DNA from: Salinicoccus sp. Bachu38
Lineage (GTDB): Bacteria > Bacillota > Bacilli > Staphylococcales > Salinicoccaceae
Reading direction: 5' to 3'
Assembly: GCF_038561955.2 (NCBI RefSeq)
Contig: NZ_CP138333.2
Coordinates: 806,001 to 870,000 of the forward strand
Length of the DNA: 64,000 bases
Positions within the stretch are counted from its first letter, which is position 1; each line of letters begins with the position of its first letter. The translations under genes and the position numbers were made by a program. Below the pieces are notes generated by a model, which worked only from the letters and a program-made list of their open reading frames with translations, made no database searches and was not told the DNA's origin. Positions 23,927 through 32,934 of the stretch are shown one piece after another.

Positions 23927-25186
23927 ATGAATAAAGATCACGGGCTCGATGTATACATAGGCAATCCAGACAAGAAGGCAAGGCTGTACCGGCGGACGCT
24001 CCTGATCGTCGTCATATCGCAGATCTTCGGCGGGGCGGGTCTGGCTGCGGGCATCACGGTCGGCGCACTGCTGGCGCAGGATATGCTCGGCACGGATTCA
24101 CTGGCGGGGCTCCCGGTCGGACTGTTCACGCTCGGCTCCGCACTGGCGGCCTTCCTCGTTGGGCGTCTGTCGCAGAGAATGGGGCGCCGGACGGGTCTCG
24201 CGGCAGGATTCATGGCCGGAGGACTCGGCGCTGCGGGTGTCGTTGCAGCTGCGATAATGGAGAGTCCGATGCTGCTGTTCACCTCGTTCTTCATCTATGG
24301 TGCCGGCACGGCGACGAACCTGCAGGCGCGCTATGCCGGGACGGATCTGGCTGAGAAGCACCAGCGGGCGACTTCCGTCAGCATCGCCATGGTGAGTACG
24401 ACACTCGGTGCCGTGGCCGGGCCGAACCTTGTCGGGGTGATGGGCGATTTTGCACGAATGATCAACGTGCCGGAACTCGCGGGCCCATTCATCCTGGCGG
24501 GTGCGGCATTCATCACGGCAGGGCTCGTACTGCTCCTATTCCTGCGTCCGGATCCGTTCAAGGTGGCCCGGGTACTCGAAGCGGAGCGTCAAAGAGTCGG
24601 AACCATCGATGAGACGGAGCGGACGGAAAACGATCAGCGCGGCATCGTGCTCGCCGCCCTCATCATGGTAGTGACGCAGATCGTCATGGTGGCTGTGATG
24701 ACGATGACACCTGTACATATGGGGAACCACGGCCATGATCTCGGTGCGATCGGGATGGTCATCGGTTTCCATATTGCGGGCATGTATCTGCCGTCGCTCT
24801 TCACCGGCATACTGATTGACAAAATCGGCCGGGTGGCGATGACCATTGCAGCGGCTGTCATCCTGCTTATCGCAGGCATCATTGCAGCGGTCGCACCAGG
24901 GGAGTCACTTGCCATGATGGCCATTTCCCTGACGCTGCTCGGCGTCGGGTGGAATCTCGGCCTCATCAGCGGAACGACGATCCTGGTCGATGCGACGGTA
25001 CCCGATTCCCGGGCGAAGACGCAGGGGACGGTGGATGTGCTGATTGCGCTCTCGGGCGCAGCAGGCGGGGCGCTGTCCGGCATCGTGGCCGCTGGCGCCG
25101 GATTCGGCTTCCTGTCCATCGCCGGCGGAGTGCTGGCACTTGGCCTCATACCGGCACTTTATCTGATGCATCCAGAAAAAAATTGA
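23927..25186 (+). CDS. MFS transporter
   Basis: Major facilitator of 419 residues with about 12 membrane helices. The loop 2-3 motif is GRLSQRMGRRTG, and the central cytosolic loop is about residues 205-235 (RPDPFKVARVLEAERQRVG). Probably a drug or metabolite efflux carrier; no substrate can be named. ATG at 23927 has GGTGG at 6 bases and is preferred over the GTG at 23918. It is 36 bases after the DinB-like gene and likely co-transcribed with it. Confidence 0.85.
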   Translation: MNKDHGLDVYIGNPDKKARLYRRTLLIVVISQIFGGAGLAAGITVGALLAQDMLGTDSLAGLPVGLFTLGSALAAFLVGRLSQRMGRRTGLAAGFMAGGLGAAGVVAAAIMESPMLLFTSFFIYGAGTATNLQARYAGTDLAEKHQRATSVSIAMVSTTLGAVAGPNLVGVMGDFARMINVPELAGPFILAGAAFITAGLVLLLFLRPDPFKVARVLEAERQRVGTIDETERTENDQRGIVLAALIMVVTQIVMVAVMTMTPVHMGNHGHDLGAIGMVIGFHIAGMYLPSLFTGILIDKIGRVAMTIAAAVILLIAGIIAAVAPGESLAMMAISLTLLGVGWNLGLISGTTILVDATVPDSRAKTQGTVDVLIALSGAAGGALSGIVAAGAGFGFLSIAGGVLALGLIPALYLMHPEKN

Positions 25187-25265
25187 ACCGTACGGGAAAA
25201 TCCGAGTTTTCCGCCCCCATCTGTGCGGGTAAACGAGGAAAAATAAAATGATGGAGGCTCAGAAA

Positions 25266-25925
25266 ATGGAAGAGACATGGAAGGCAGTCGATGAATATTT
25301 CGAAGAGAAGCTCGAGACGACGGATGACACGATGGAGCATATATTGAAAGAGACCGATGATGCAGGCATGCGGCACATCGAAGTGTCGAAGGCACATGGC
25401 AAGATGCTTTACCTGATGGCAAAGATGGTCGATGCCAAATCCATCCTTGAGATTGGCACCCTCGGCGGCTTCAGCACTGTATGGCTTGCCCGTGCACTGC
25501 CGGAGGGCGGCCGCATGGCGACGATTGAAGCGGATCCGAATCATGCAGAAGTGGCGCGCAGGAACATCGCCTCAGCCGATCTGCCTGGATCAGTGGATGT
25601 CATCGAAGGGCAGGCACTCGACAGGCTGCCGAAGCTGATGGAGCGTGGATATTCGCGTTTCGACCTCATCTTCATTGATGCAGACAAGGAGAACAATACG
25701 GAATACCTCAAATGGGCTCTGAAATTCTCCAACAAGGGCAGCGTCATCATCGTCGATAATGTCGTCCGGCAGGGACGGATCATCGATGACACGGAAGAGA
25801 AGGCCGTGCCGTATATCCGTCAGATGTTCGATATGCTGGAGCGTGATGACCGCATCGAGACGACCGCCATCCAGACTGTCGGCCAGAAGGGGTATGACGG
25901 CTTCCTGATGGGTGTTGTGAAATAG
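25266..25925 (+). CDS. SAM-dependent O-methyltransferase (caffeoyl-CoA/catechol type)
   Basis: A 219-residue class I methyltransferase of the Methyltransf_3 family. SAM motif I reads ILEIGTLGGFSTVWLA, the acidic residue after strand 2 lies in IEAD, the metal-site Asp in FIDADKENN, and VDNVVRQG follows. Acceptor probably a catechol-like or CoA-bound phenol; unknown. The ATG at 25266 has GGAGG at 8 bases, better placed than the ATG at 25248. Confidence 0.85.
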   Translation: MEETWKAVDEYFEEKLETTDDTMEHILKETDDAGMRHIEVSKAHGKMLYLMAKMVDAKSILEIGTLGGFSTVWLARALPEGGRMATIEADPNHAEVARRNIASADLPGSVDVIEGQALDRLPKLMERGYSRFDLIFIDADKENNTEYLKWALKFSNKGSVIIVDNVVRQGRIIDDTEEKAVPYIRQMFDMLERDDRIETTAIQTVGQKGYDGFLMGVVK

Positions 25926-26004
25926 GACGGAATGGCATGCCATCTGCCATACCACTATCTAAACAGAATCTTTACTTTCCTTTAAACGAATATCAATATT
26001 CCGT

Positions 26005-26013
26005 TGATATGAT
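26005..26013 (+). promoter_or_regulatory. Extended -10 promoter with palindromic operator
   Basis: TGATATGAT is an extended -10 (TGnTATGAT). The perfect dyad GAATATCAATATTC at 25988-26001 occupies the -35 position, as an operator would. Transcription would begin near 26020, at the first hairpin of the candidate small RNA. Confidence 0.5.
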
Positions 26014-26019
26014 GGAATC

Positions 26020-26147
26020 AGCTTCAGATCCACCTCCGGTTGTCTGAAGCCCCGTAAATCCCTTGCAAATATCAACTGGTTTCAATCAATCCCGATTCGT
26101 TACCTGTCTCCTTTGAATGGCAATCCCCCATTCAAAGGAGATTTTTT
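26020..26147 (+). ncRNA. Candidate trans-acting small RNA
   Basis: A predicted transcript of about 128 bases with no reading frame. It opens with a hairpin (GCTTCAGA ... TCTGAAGC, 26021-26048) whose loop exposes CCACCTCC, complementary to ribosome-binding sequences. It ends in a strong terminator (TCTCCTTTGAATGG / CCATTCAAAGGAGA, 26107-26141) with ATTTTTT and a C-rich loop. Exposed C-rich loops are common in staphylococcal regulatory RNAs. It does not match any RNA I can name. Confidence 0.5.
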
Positions 26148-26156
26148 ATGGAGAAT

Positions 26157-26185
26157 AAAAAACGGACGACCTGTTCAGGTCGCCC
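26157..26185 (-). terminator. Terminator of the minus-strand aldehyde dehydrogenase
   Basis: On the minus strand GGGCGACCTG and CAGGTCGTCC pair and are followed by GTTTTTTATT. Confidence 0.75.
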
Positions 26186-26199
26186 GGATATTTTAAATT

Positions 26200-27687
26200 T
26201 TATTGGGGAATATGCGGAAGGTCCTTCGTCTTCGGCACGTTGATGGAATGGGAGTCCACGTATTCAAGCATGCCTTCCTCGCCGTATTCACGGCCGATGC
26301 CGGACTGTTTGACACCGCCGAATGGATAGCGGATGTCCAGTCCCTGGATTGCTGCGGTGTTGACCATCGTCACACCGGCTTCGATGCGTTTGGAGACTTC
26401 GATTGCGTGTTCTTCCTCACCCCACACAGAACTTGTCAGTCCAAGTTCGCTGTCGTTGGCGAGTTCGACCGCATGGTCGTCATCCTTGAATTTCAGGATT
26501 GGTACTGCCGGACCGAACTGTTCTTCGGCCACGATGCGGGAATCATAGTCGGCACCGAGTACGACAGTCGGATACATGAAGTAGCCGTTGTTGAAGAACT
26601 CCTCGTCTGCAACATTGCCGACCTGCCTGATGTCATAGCCGTTCTGTTTGGAGTCTTCGATGAGCTCCTGGACGAATTCGAGCTGTGCTTTGTTGTTGAC
26701 GGGTCCGACTGTGGTCTCTTTCAGTGTCGGGTCGCCGATGCGGAGCCATTTATCCGCTGCTTCCATATACTTCTCGACGAACTGGTCATAGATGGATTCG
26801 TGCACATACATGCGTTTTGCAATCATGCAGATCTGTCCGCCTGTCAGGAAGTTAGAAATCACGACCCGACGCATGGCCGCTTCATCATTCACATCGAAAT
26901 CATCGAGGAAGATGGCCGGGTCGTTGCCGCCGAGTTCAAGCGTCACGTTCTTGATCGTGTCTGCTGCAGCCTTCATGATGTGGCGTCCTGTATTCGTACC
27001 GCCGGTGAAGGCGATTTTGCGCACTTTATCGTTTGAAGTGAGCTCTATGCCGACATCTGCGTCACCGTTGACGATATTGAGGACGCCTGCAGGGAATTCT
27101 TCTGCGATGAGCTGCGTCACAAGCGTCACTGCAAGCGGCGCCATCGGGCTCGGTTTCAGTACCATCGTATTGCCGGCGAGCAGTGCCGGTGCAATCTTCT
27201 CTGTGGAGAGGGCCAATGGATAGTTCCATGGACTGATGGCGGATACCACACCAATCGGATCATGGCGCAGGATGTTCTTGCCACGCTCATCTTCGTTGAC
27301 CGCTTCACTATAGACGCGTTCTGCGTTCTCCACTGCGTACTCCATGAACATGAGGGAAACCGTCATTTCGCCTTCTGCATCATAGACCGGCTTGCCGTGC
27401 TCACGGGAAAGCAGTTTGACCAGGTCTTCCTGGTTGTCCTTTATCTTCTGAATCCCCTTCTGCATGCGTTCGATGCGGTCCTTCATCTCCGTGTGCTTCC
27501 AGGATTTGAACGCCTCATCTGCAGAATCGATCGCTTTTTGTGCCTCTTCTACTGTATTTTGCGGCCAATAGCCCGCTGTTTCATCCGGTTTCGCCGGATT
27601 CTCACGTGGTTCGTGACTCTGTGCTTCGACTATTTCGCCGTTGATATATGCATTCACTGTCAGTGGTGTCGCGAGTTTAAGTGCCAA
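26200..27687 (-). CDS. NAD(P)-dependent aldehyde dehydrogenase (succinate-semialdehyde type)
   Basis: Full-length aldehyde dehydrogenase of 495 residues. Catalytic Glu lies in LELGGNDPAIF and catalytic Cys in GGQICMIAKR; cofactor motifs AISPWNYPL and FTGGTNTG are intact. It differs from the enzyme at 11538 and looks like the semialdehyde dehydrogenase branch. Start is TTG at 27687 with AGGAGG at 8 bases. It is a lone gene with its own terminator. Substrate open. Confidence 0.88.
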   Translation of the reverse strand: MALKLATPLTVNAYINGEIVEAQSHEPRENPAKPDETAGYWPQNTVEEAQKAIDSADEAFKSWKHTEMKDRIERMQKGIQKIKDNQEDLVKLLSREHGKPVYDAEGEMTVSLMFMEYAVENAERVYSEAVNEDERGKNILRHDPIGVVSAISPWNYPLALSTEKIAPALLAGNTMVLKPSPMAPLAVTLVTQLIAEEFPAGVLNIVNGDADVGIELTSNDKVRKIAFTGGTNTGRHIMKAAADTIKNVTLELGGNDPAIFLDDFDVNDEAAMRRVVISNFLTGGQICMIAKRMYVHESIYDQFVEKYMEAADKWLRIGDPTLKETTVGPVNNKAQLEFVQELIEDSKQNGYDIRQVGNVADEEFFNNGYFMYPTVVLGADYDSRIVAEEQFGPAVPILKFKDDDHAVELANDSELGLTSSVWGEEEHAIEVSKRIEAGVTMVNTAAIQGLDIRYPFGGVKQSGIGREYGEEGMLEYVDSHSINVPKTKDLPHIPQ

Positions 27688-27870
27688 TGTGACTGCCTCC
27701 TTATATTACTGATTATCCATTAATATCAATTCCCGGCAAGGCGGGGAGCAAAACATTCTGGACGAAGCCGGCCGGCATTGGCCAAGTCCGCATCCATTTC
27801 TATTTTATGGTATATTTATAGTATAAAAATGCTCTAGACTTACGCATCCTAATCGCAAAGGGGAATTGCC

Positions 27871-28302
27871 ATGGACAGGATCAACCTGATTACGCTCGGT
27901 GTAAAACATATTTCGGACGCAGTCGATTTCTATCGTAAAATGGGGTTTGAGGCTTCCATCATGGGACACGAAGATGCGATCGAAATCGTATTCTTCAGGA
28001 TGAAGGGGTCGAAGCTCGCCCTTTATCCACTGGAGAAGCTGGCGGGGGAGACAGGGCGCGAAGCAGTCGACACGGAAGGAAAGTTCAATGGCATTACACT
28101 TGCCTATAATGCAAAATCCGAAGCGGAAGTGGACCAGGTGCTGAAGCGGGCCGGAGAAATGGGTGGTGAGATCATCAGTCCCCCAGCTCCTACCGAGTGG
28201 GGCGGTTACAGCGGCTACTTCGCGGATCTTGATGGCTACTGCTGGGAAGTGGCATATGGCGCGGACTGGGAATTCGATGAGAATGACATGCTGATCATCT
28301 GA
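27871..28302 (+). CDS. VOC/glyoxalase family protein
   Basis: A 143-residue vicinal-oxygen-chelate protein with two beta-alpha-beta-beta-beta halves. It opens LITLGVKHISDAVDFYRKMGFEAS; the second half has GGYSGYFADLDGYCWEVAYG. The His is shifted from the usual metal site (TLGVKHI), so metal use is uncertain. Similar to Bacillus YuaE-like and staphylococcal glyoxalase-like proteins. ATG with AAAGGGG at 8 bases. A terminator follows. Confidence 0.82.
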   Translation: MDRINLITLGVKHISDAVDFYRKMGFEASIMGHEDAIEIVFFRMKGSKLALYPLEKLAGETGREAVDTEGKFNGITLAYNAKSEAEVDQVLKRAGEMGGEIISPPAPTEWGGYSGYFADLDGYCWEVAYGADWEFDENDMLII

Positions 28303-28310
28303 TACGGAAA

Positions 28311-28341
28311 AAGGAACGCTCCATGATGGGGCGTTCCTTTT
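28311..28341. terminator. Intrinsic terminator
   Basis: AAGGAACGC and GCGTTCCTT arms followed by TT; it stands between convergent genes. Confidence 0.75.
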
Positions 28342-28350
28342 CATATCGTC

Positions 28351-28938
28351 CTATCTGTTTGACGGACTGTTGGCTGAAATCGTGAATGTCATCGTCGTGT
28401 GGCTTATCGCTTCCTGCACTTTCGTGAACGACGACTCCATGGCATTGAAGATATCTGCGGCTTCACCGTCGAGCCGTGTGGCGTAGTGGCTTGGGCTGAC
28501 CGTGACACCCGCTTCCTTCGACAGGTCGATCTGCTCGTAGATGACGTCCATATAATTGGTCGTATTCATCGGATAGAGCGCGAACTTGCATCCTGCTTTC
28601 TGCTGGATGTCTGTTGACGCTGCTTCATTCATACGCTCTGATGACACATCCATATGCGTATCCCCGGAGGAGTCGCCCGGACAGCCGATGGAGAAGGTGC
28701 CGCTCATTTCCACATGTTTCCCCGTTTTTGCCGCCTGCAGATAGACCGCCTTCACCACATCGAAAACGTGCTCGATCCGTCCCCGCACACACGTCGAGAC
28801 ATCATCCGTGTCTTTCCATACTTTCGATGTGACGACCTGATCCAGTGCGCCGAGGATCACATCAGCGAAGTCGTCGCTCATCACACTCAGGTTGAACTGG
28901 CAACCTGCAATCCGTTCCGTTCCACATTCCTGTACCAT
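28351..28938 (-). CDS. ykoF: YkoF-type thiamine/HMP-binding protein
   Basis: A 195-residue protein with two related halves (about 10-100 and 110-190), each starting with a GC-F-L-P-like strand (GCQFNLSVMSDDF; GCKFALYPMNTTNYM). The landmark TDDVSTCVRGRIEHVFDVVKAVYLQAAKTG identifies YkoF. The B. subtilis protein binds thiamine and serves the YkoEDC importer of hydroxymethylpyrimidine. No YkoEDC genes lie nearby, so it is an orphan here. ATG with GGAGG at 8 bases. It is controlled by the TPP riboswitch upstream. Confidence 0.88.
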   Translation of the reverse strand: MVQECGTERIAGCQFNLSVMSDDFADVILGALDQVVTSKVWKDTDDVSTCVRGRIEHVFDVVKAVYLQAAKTGKHVEMSGTFSIGCPGDSSGDTHMDVSSERMNEAASTDIQQKAGCKFALYPMNTTNYMDVIYEQIDLSKEAGVTVSPSHYATRLDGEAADIFNAMESSFTKVQEAISHTTMTFTISANSPSNR

Positions 28939-28970
28939 ACATCATGCCTCCAATGATTTTATTGAAAATG

Positions 28971-28999
28971 AAAAAGCTGCACTCCCGAGGGAATGCAGC
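28971..28999 (-). terminator. Riboswitch-controlled terminator
   Basis: On the minus strand GCTGCATTCCCTCGGGAGTGCAGC is a hairpin followed by TTTTT. Its 5' arm can instead pair with GGGAAGTGCAGC at the end of the TPP aptamer, giving an antiterminator. Confidence 0.8.
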
Positions 29000-29031
29000 G
29001 GATGTATGGAGTGGTGCGTACATACAAGGCT

Positions 29032-29110
29032 GCACTTCCCCACGCTGGTGTTATCCAGATCGGGTGGTAAGGGTCCGGTTTCTCCGTCTCAGCCTAAGGC
29101 GCCCCCAGTG
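29032..29110 (-). promoter_or_regulatory. TPP riboswitch (THI element)
   Basis: On the minus strand the conserved blocks run GGGGGCGCC, GGCTGAGA, ACCC, CCCGATCTGGATAACACCAG, CGTGGGGAA. These form the thiamine pyrophosphate aptamer. With the terminator at 28971-28999 it would switch off the ykoF gene when TPP is plentiful. Confidence 0.93.
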
Positions 29111-29318
29111 CATCGGTATGCAGTTTTCATTACAATTTCCATGATAGCGGATGAAGGTGCGGCGTGTAAAGTGGGGGCTGTCCATTGCCTCCACAGTTAG
29201 GATGACTCAGCCCTAAGGCGTATATCCTAGTTTGGAAGCGGTTGAAGAGGCAGTGCTTTAGAGAAGAGCTGGTGCAGAATGGTAGAATATAGGGGTGAGA
29301 TTGGAAAGGAGGGAGGCT

Positions 29319-30242
29319 ATGGCCTACATCTCCCTTGTATTTCTGGATGTCATCCTGCCGATTCTGATTCTGCTTGGTGTCGGCGTCATACTCCAGAAGA
29401 AGTTTGAATTTCGTCTGAGGCCGATTGCGAACCTCGTGACGTACTGTTTTCTGCCGTCTGCCGTATTCCTGAATATTTATGAGGCGGACATCGACTTTGA
29501 ACTGCTGGGACAACTCGCACTGTATCTGACGCTGTTCATCGCTTCGATGATTGTCGTCGGTGAAATATTCGTCCGTCTGCTCGGACTTCGCGGCGGGGAA
29601 CGGACCGCTCTGAAAAACAGCGTGTCGCTGATGAACTCCGGCAACTATGGGCTGCCGGTCAGTCATCTTGTATTCAGCGCCAACCCGGTGGGCGTATCAG
29701 TGCAGATCATCGTGCTCGTCGTACAGAATCTGCTGACATTCACGTATGGCCTGTACAACCTGCGGTCGAATGCGAAGTCCATCGTGGAACTTTTCCGCGA
29801 ACTGCTCAGGCTGCCGATCATCTATGCGCTTGTGGCCGCATTCATTCTGCAGGCATTCACCATCGAACTGCCGAGTTTCATCAGCGTGCCGGTCGAGCAG
29901 CTGGCCGGCGGGTTTGCCGCCCTCGCGCTGCTCCTGCTCGGCATGCAGCTCGCACAGATCGAAATCCGCTCGTTCCACAGGGTCATCGCGTGGAGTGCCC
30001 TCGGCCGACTGGTCATCGGGCCGGCCGTCGCCCTGGCACTCATATTCATCCTTGGCATCGACGGTGTCATCGCCCAGTCGCTGTTCATTGCGAGTGCGTT
30101 CCCGACATCGAGGAATACTGCGACGCTCGCGCTCGAATACGATGTGGAACCGGAACTCCATGCCCAGGTGGTCCTTTATTCCACAGTGCTCAGCAGCATC
30201 ACCGTGACATTCGTCATCTACCTGTCCATGCAGCTGTTCTAG
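29319..30242 (+). CDS. AEC-family (auxin efflux carrier-like) transporter
   Basis: A 307-residue membrane protein with about 10 helices in two inverted halves. N-terminal FLDVILPILILLGVGVILQKKF and the conserved NSGNYGLPV motif in helix 4 mark the AEC/malonate-carrier family, which moves organic anions or amino-acid-like solutes. ATG with AAAGGAGGG at 5 bases; the frame to 29295 is not used. A palindromic repeat copy lies 18 bases after its stop. Confidence 0.85.
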   Translation: MAYISLVFLDVILPILILLGVGVILQKKFEFRLRPIANLVTYCFLPSAVFLNIYEADIDFELLGQLALYLTLFIASMIVVGEIFVRLLGLRGGERTALKNSVSLMNSGNYGLPVSHLVFSANPVGVSVQIIVLVVQNLLTFTYGLYNLRSNAKSIVELFRELLRLPIIYALVAAFILQAFTIELPSFISVPVEQLAGGFAALALLLLGMQLAQIEIRSFHRVIAWSALGRLVIGPAVALALIFILGIDGVIAQSLFIASAFPTSRNTATLALEYDVEPELHAQVVLYSTVLSSITVTFVIYLSMQLF

Positions 30243-30259
30243 GAGGAGTGGGGTGGCTT

Positions 30260-30292
30260 AACTGTCACTGAGTGTTCGGGTGAGTGACAATT
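30260..30292 (+). repeat. Dispersed palindromic repeat, copy R1
   Basis: AACTGTCACTGAGTG..., ending GTGAGTGACAATT: a roughly 10-bp stem around a GTTCGG-containing loop. Member of a six-copy family in this window. Confidence 0.65.
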
Positions 30293-30340
30293 ATACTCAA
30301 AAATCTTTTCCAACCGACTTGATTCAGACATGTATGCCGG

Positions 30341-30366
30341 GTTTCATACAAACGGATGTGAGGTAT
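30341..30366 (+). promoter_or_regulatory. SigmaB-type promoter candidate
   Basis: GTTTCA, 14 bases, AGGTAT, close to the general-stress consensus GTTTAA-N14-GGGTAT. It lies 44 bases before the SDR start. Confidence 0.45.
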
Positions 30367-30409
30367 ATGTATAGTAAATCATAGATAGTCATCAAAGGAG
30401 GAAATGATT

Positions 30410-31147
30410 TTGGATCTTAGAGACAAAGTTGCGATTGTAACAGGTGGCGGATCAGGCATCGGTCTGGCTACAGCGAAAGCGTTCCTGGACAAAGGCGCGA
30501 AAGTCATTGTGGCAGATTATAATGAAGAGTCTGGTAAGAAGGCAGAAGAGAGCCTCAAACAGTACGGGGATGTCCTTTTTGAGAAAGTGGACGTTTCCGT
30601 TGAAGAGGATGTTAAAAATGTCGTTGCTCTCGCGGTTGAAAAGTTTGGACGACTGGATGTCATGTTCAACAATGCCGGAATCGGTGTTCAGGGTGAGACG
30701 CACAAGCTTTCCTACGAAGACTACAACAAAGTAATCAAAGTCAATCAGGACAGCGTATTCTTCGGTTCAAAATACGCAATTCCTGAAATGCAGAAGGTTG
30801 GCGGCGGTGCAATCATCAATACAGCCTCCATCCTCGGCAGTGTCGGCGAGCCGACAGCATTCGCGTACAATGCGTCCAAAGGCGCTGTGAATCTGATGAC
30901 GAAATCCGTCGCTTTACAATATGCCCAGGACAACATCCGGGTAAGTGCAGTTGCTCCCGGCTACGTCGAGTCCGGAATGGTGAACAGGGAAGCGTTGGGA
31001 GATTATTATGAAACTCTCGTCGGCAAGCACCCAATCGGCAGACTCGGTGAACCGGAAGAAATCGCGCACGCGGTCGTATTCCTGGCAGAAAATGAATTCA
31101 CTACAGGCACGACACTTCTCGTGGACGGTGGCTATACAGCCCAGTAA
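30410..31147 (+). CDS. Short-chain dehydrogenase/reductase
   Basis: Classical SDR of 245 residues with TGGGSGIG at residues 11-18, NNAG, and the catalytic Ser-Tyr-Lys in NTASILG and YNASKGA. It is similar to glucose- or 3-hydroxyacyl-type SDRs. The TTG at 30410 is 8 bases from AAAGGAGG and gives the usual MDLRDKVAIVTGG start. The ATG two codons earlier is only 2 bases from that site. A SigmaB-type promoter suggests a stress role. Substrate unknown. Confidence 0.87.
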   Translation: MDLRDKVAIVTGGGSGIGLATAKAFLDKGAKVIVADYNEESGKKAEESLKQYGDVLFEKVDVSVEEDVKNVVALAVEKFGRLDVMFNNAGIGVQGETHKLSYEDYNKVIKVNQDSVFFGSKYAIPEMQKVGGGAIINTASILGSVGEPTAFAYNASKGAVNLMTKSVALQYAQDNIRVSAVAPGYVESGMVNREALGDYYETLVGKHPIGRLGEPEEIAHAVVFLAENEFTTGTTLLVDGGYTAQ

Positions 31148-31160
31148 TGTAGTGGTTATG

Positions 31161-31192
31161 AGGCATCAGACTTCGGTCTGGTGCCTTTTTTT
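31161..31192 (+). terminator. Intrinsic terminator after the SDR
   Basis: AGGCA-CAGAC and GTCTG-TGCCT arms around TTCG, followed by TTTTTTT. Confidence 0.88.
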
Positions 31193-31415
31193 GTGTCTTC
31201 TTCAAGCATATTTATTCCGGCCTTCCTTTTTGATGTAAAAAGTAATATAATAGTTTGGCAATTAAATTATTAATATATTCTAAACATTTTTAATTTTAAT
31301 GAATTTTCGCAATAACGTTGATTACTTCCGTTATATTTGTTAGGTTGATTCAGGATATCACCCGTGAGAGATACATAAATTTTAGTTTTTTTAAATAAAC
31401 TTTAGGAGGCTTTTG

Positions 31416-32933
31416 ATGAAAGAAAAAGCAAAATTGGATTCATTTATTTTCTGGCCGTCCATCGTTGTGCTGCTGTCACTGACCATACTGCTGGTCGTGT
31501 TCCAGTCTTCAGCAGAAACGATGCTCAACGGCATGCTTACGGCGATCAATACACGGATGGACTGGATCTTCCAGTTCATGACCTTCGGACTCTTCGTCCT
31601 GCTGCTGTGGATTGCCTTCGGCAAATACGGCAGGGTCAAACTTGGGGAAGGACCTCCCCAGTTCAACAACTTCAGCTACGGTGCCATGCTGTTCTGTGCG
31701 GGCATGGGAACGAGCATCATGTTCTGGTCGATCATCGAACCGATGTACTATTTCCAAGGCCCACCGTTCGGCTTTGAACCTGGCAGTGAGACTGCGGCCG
31801 AATGGGCTGTTGCATACGGTATGTTCCACTGGGGTATTTCCGCATGGTGCATCTATGCTTTCCCGACGATCGTCATTGCGTATTCATTCTTCAATAAGAA
31901 GAATAAATCCCTGAAGGTCAGCCAATCAGTAAAAGGTGCACTCGGCAAACATTCCGACGGCATCCTCGGCAAGATTATAGACATCCTTGTGATTTGGAGT
32001 CTTGTTGGTGGACTGGGTACATCACTCGGCCTCGGGGTGCCGATGGTTTCTGCCGGCATCGGTCATCTTCTCGGTGTGGAACAGTCTGTCTCACTCAGCA
32101 TCATCATCATGGTCATCTGGGCCATAATCTACATTACAAGCGCCTCCCTTGGATTGGACAAGGGCATACGCAGGTTGAGTAACATCAATGTATATCTTGC
32201 GCTTGCACTCGCAATCTTCGTCATCCTTGTAGGACCTACGGGATTCATACTGACATATTTTACGGACAGCTTCGGCATCATGTCCCAGAACTTCCTGAGG
32301 ATGAGCTTCTATACAGATCCTATTGGCGGCGGCGGATTCCCGCAGGCCTGGACGGTATTCTACTGGGCATGGTTTGCCGCAACAGCCCTGTTCATGGGAC
32401 TGTTCATCGCACGGATTTCAAAGGGCCGCACATTGAAGAGCCTGATACTCCACATTCTTGGATGGGGTTCCCTCGGCAGCTGGCTGTACTTCGGCATCTT
32501 CGGCGGCTATACGATGAACCTGCAGCAGACGGGTGAACTGGATGTGCTTGGGAGCATGGCAGAGAACGGTGATGCATCAACCATCATCAATGTGCTCGAA
32601 ACACTGCCATTCAGCTATATCGCAATCCTCTTCTTTGTCGTACTGGGCTTCATATTCCTCGCGACATCACTGGATTCGGCATCCTATATTCTTGCATCCA
32701 CTGCTTCAATCAAAGTAGGGGATGGCATTGAACCGCCGGTATGGCACACCATCCTGTGGGGATTGATCATGGCATTTCTGTCCATTTCACTGCTGCTCAT
32801 AGGCGGGTTGAGTGTTGTACAGACATCGGCTGTAGTCGTGGCAGTGCCTGTTGTTATCATTTACGCACTGCTCGTCATTTCCTTGATGAAATGGCTGAAG
32901 AATGATGAACATGTTTATGAGGAGGAGAAATAA
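31416..32933 (+). CDS. BCCT-family betaine/choline/carnitine transporter
   Basis: A 505-residue carrier with 12 helices of the LeuT fold. The glycine-rich GMGTSIMFWSIIEPMYYFQ stands at about 95-113. The Trp-rich helix 8 region and ATSLDSASYILAS near 415 are typical of BCCT proteins such as OpuD and BetP. It imports compatible solutes with Na+ or H+, and here perhaps proline betaine given the neighbouring X-Pro hydrolase. ATG with AGGAGG at 6 bases. A long 5' leader of over 150 AT-rich bases, with TATAAT near 31245, precedes it. Confidence 0.9.
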   Translation: MKEKAKLDSFIFWPSIVVLLSLTILLVVFQSSAETMLNGMLTAINTRMDWIFQFMTFGLFVLLLWIAFGKYGRVKLGEGPPQFNNFSYGAMLFCAGMGTSIMFWSIIEPMYYFQGPPFGFEPGSETAAEWAVAYGMFHWGISAWCIYAFPTIVIAYSFFNKKNKSLKVSQSVKGALGKHSDGILGKIIDILVIWSLVGGLGTSLGLGVPMVSAGIGHLLGVEQSVSLSIIIMVIWAIIYITSASLGLDKGIRRLSNINVYLALALAIFVILVGPTGFILTYFTDSFGIMSQNFLRMSFYTDPIGGGGFPQAWTVFYWAWFAATALFMGLFIARISKGRTLKSLILHILGWGSLGSWLYFGIFGGYTMNLQQTGELDVLGSMAENGDASTIINVLETLPFSYIAILFFVVLGFIFLATSLDSASYILASTASIKVGDGIEPPVWHTILWGLIMAFLSISLLLIGGLSVVQTSAVVVAVPVVIIYALLVISLMKWLKNDEHVYEEEK

Positions 32934-32934
32934 A

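Noticed and set aside
25933-25947. TGGCATGCCATCTGC, a chance sigma-54-like motif
   Set aside because: It matches the classical -24/-12 layout but lies 75-90 bases from the nearest unit, has no activator nearby and differs from the TTTC type of the locus; it is part of a TGGCATGCCA palindrome after a stop codon.
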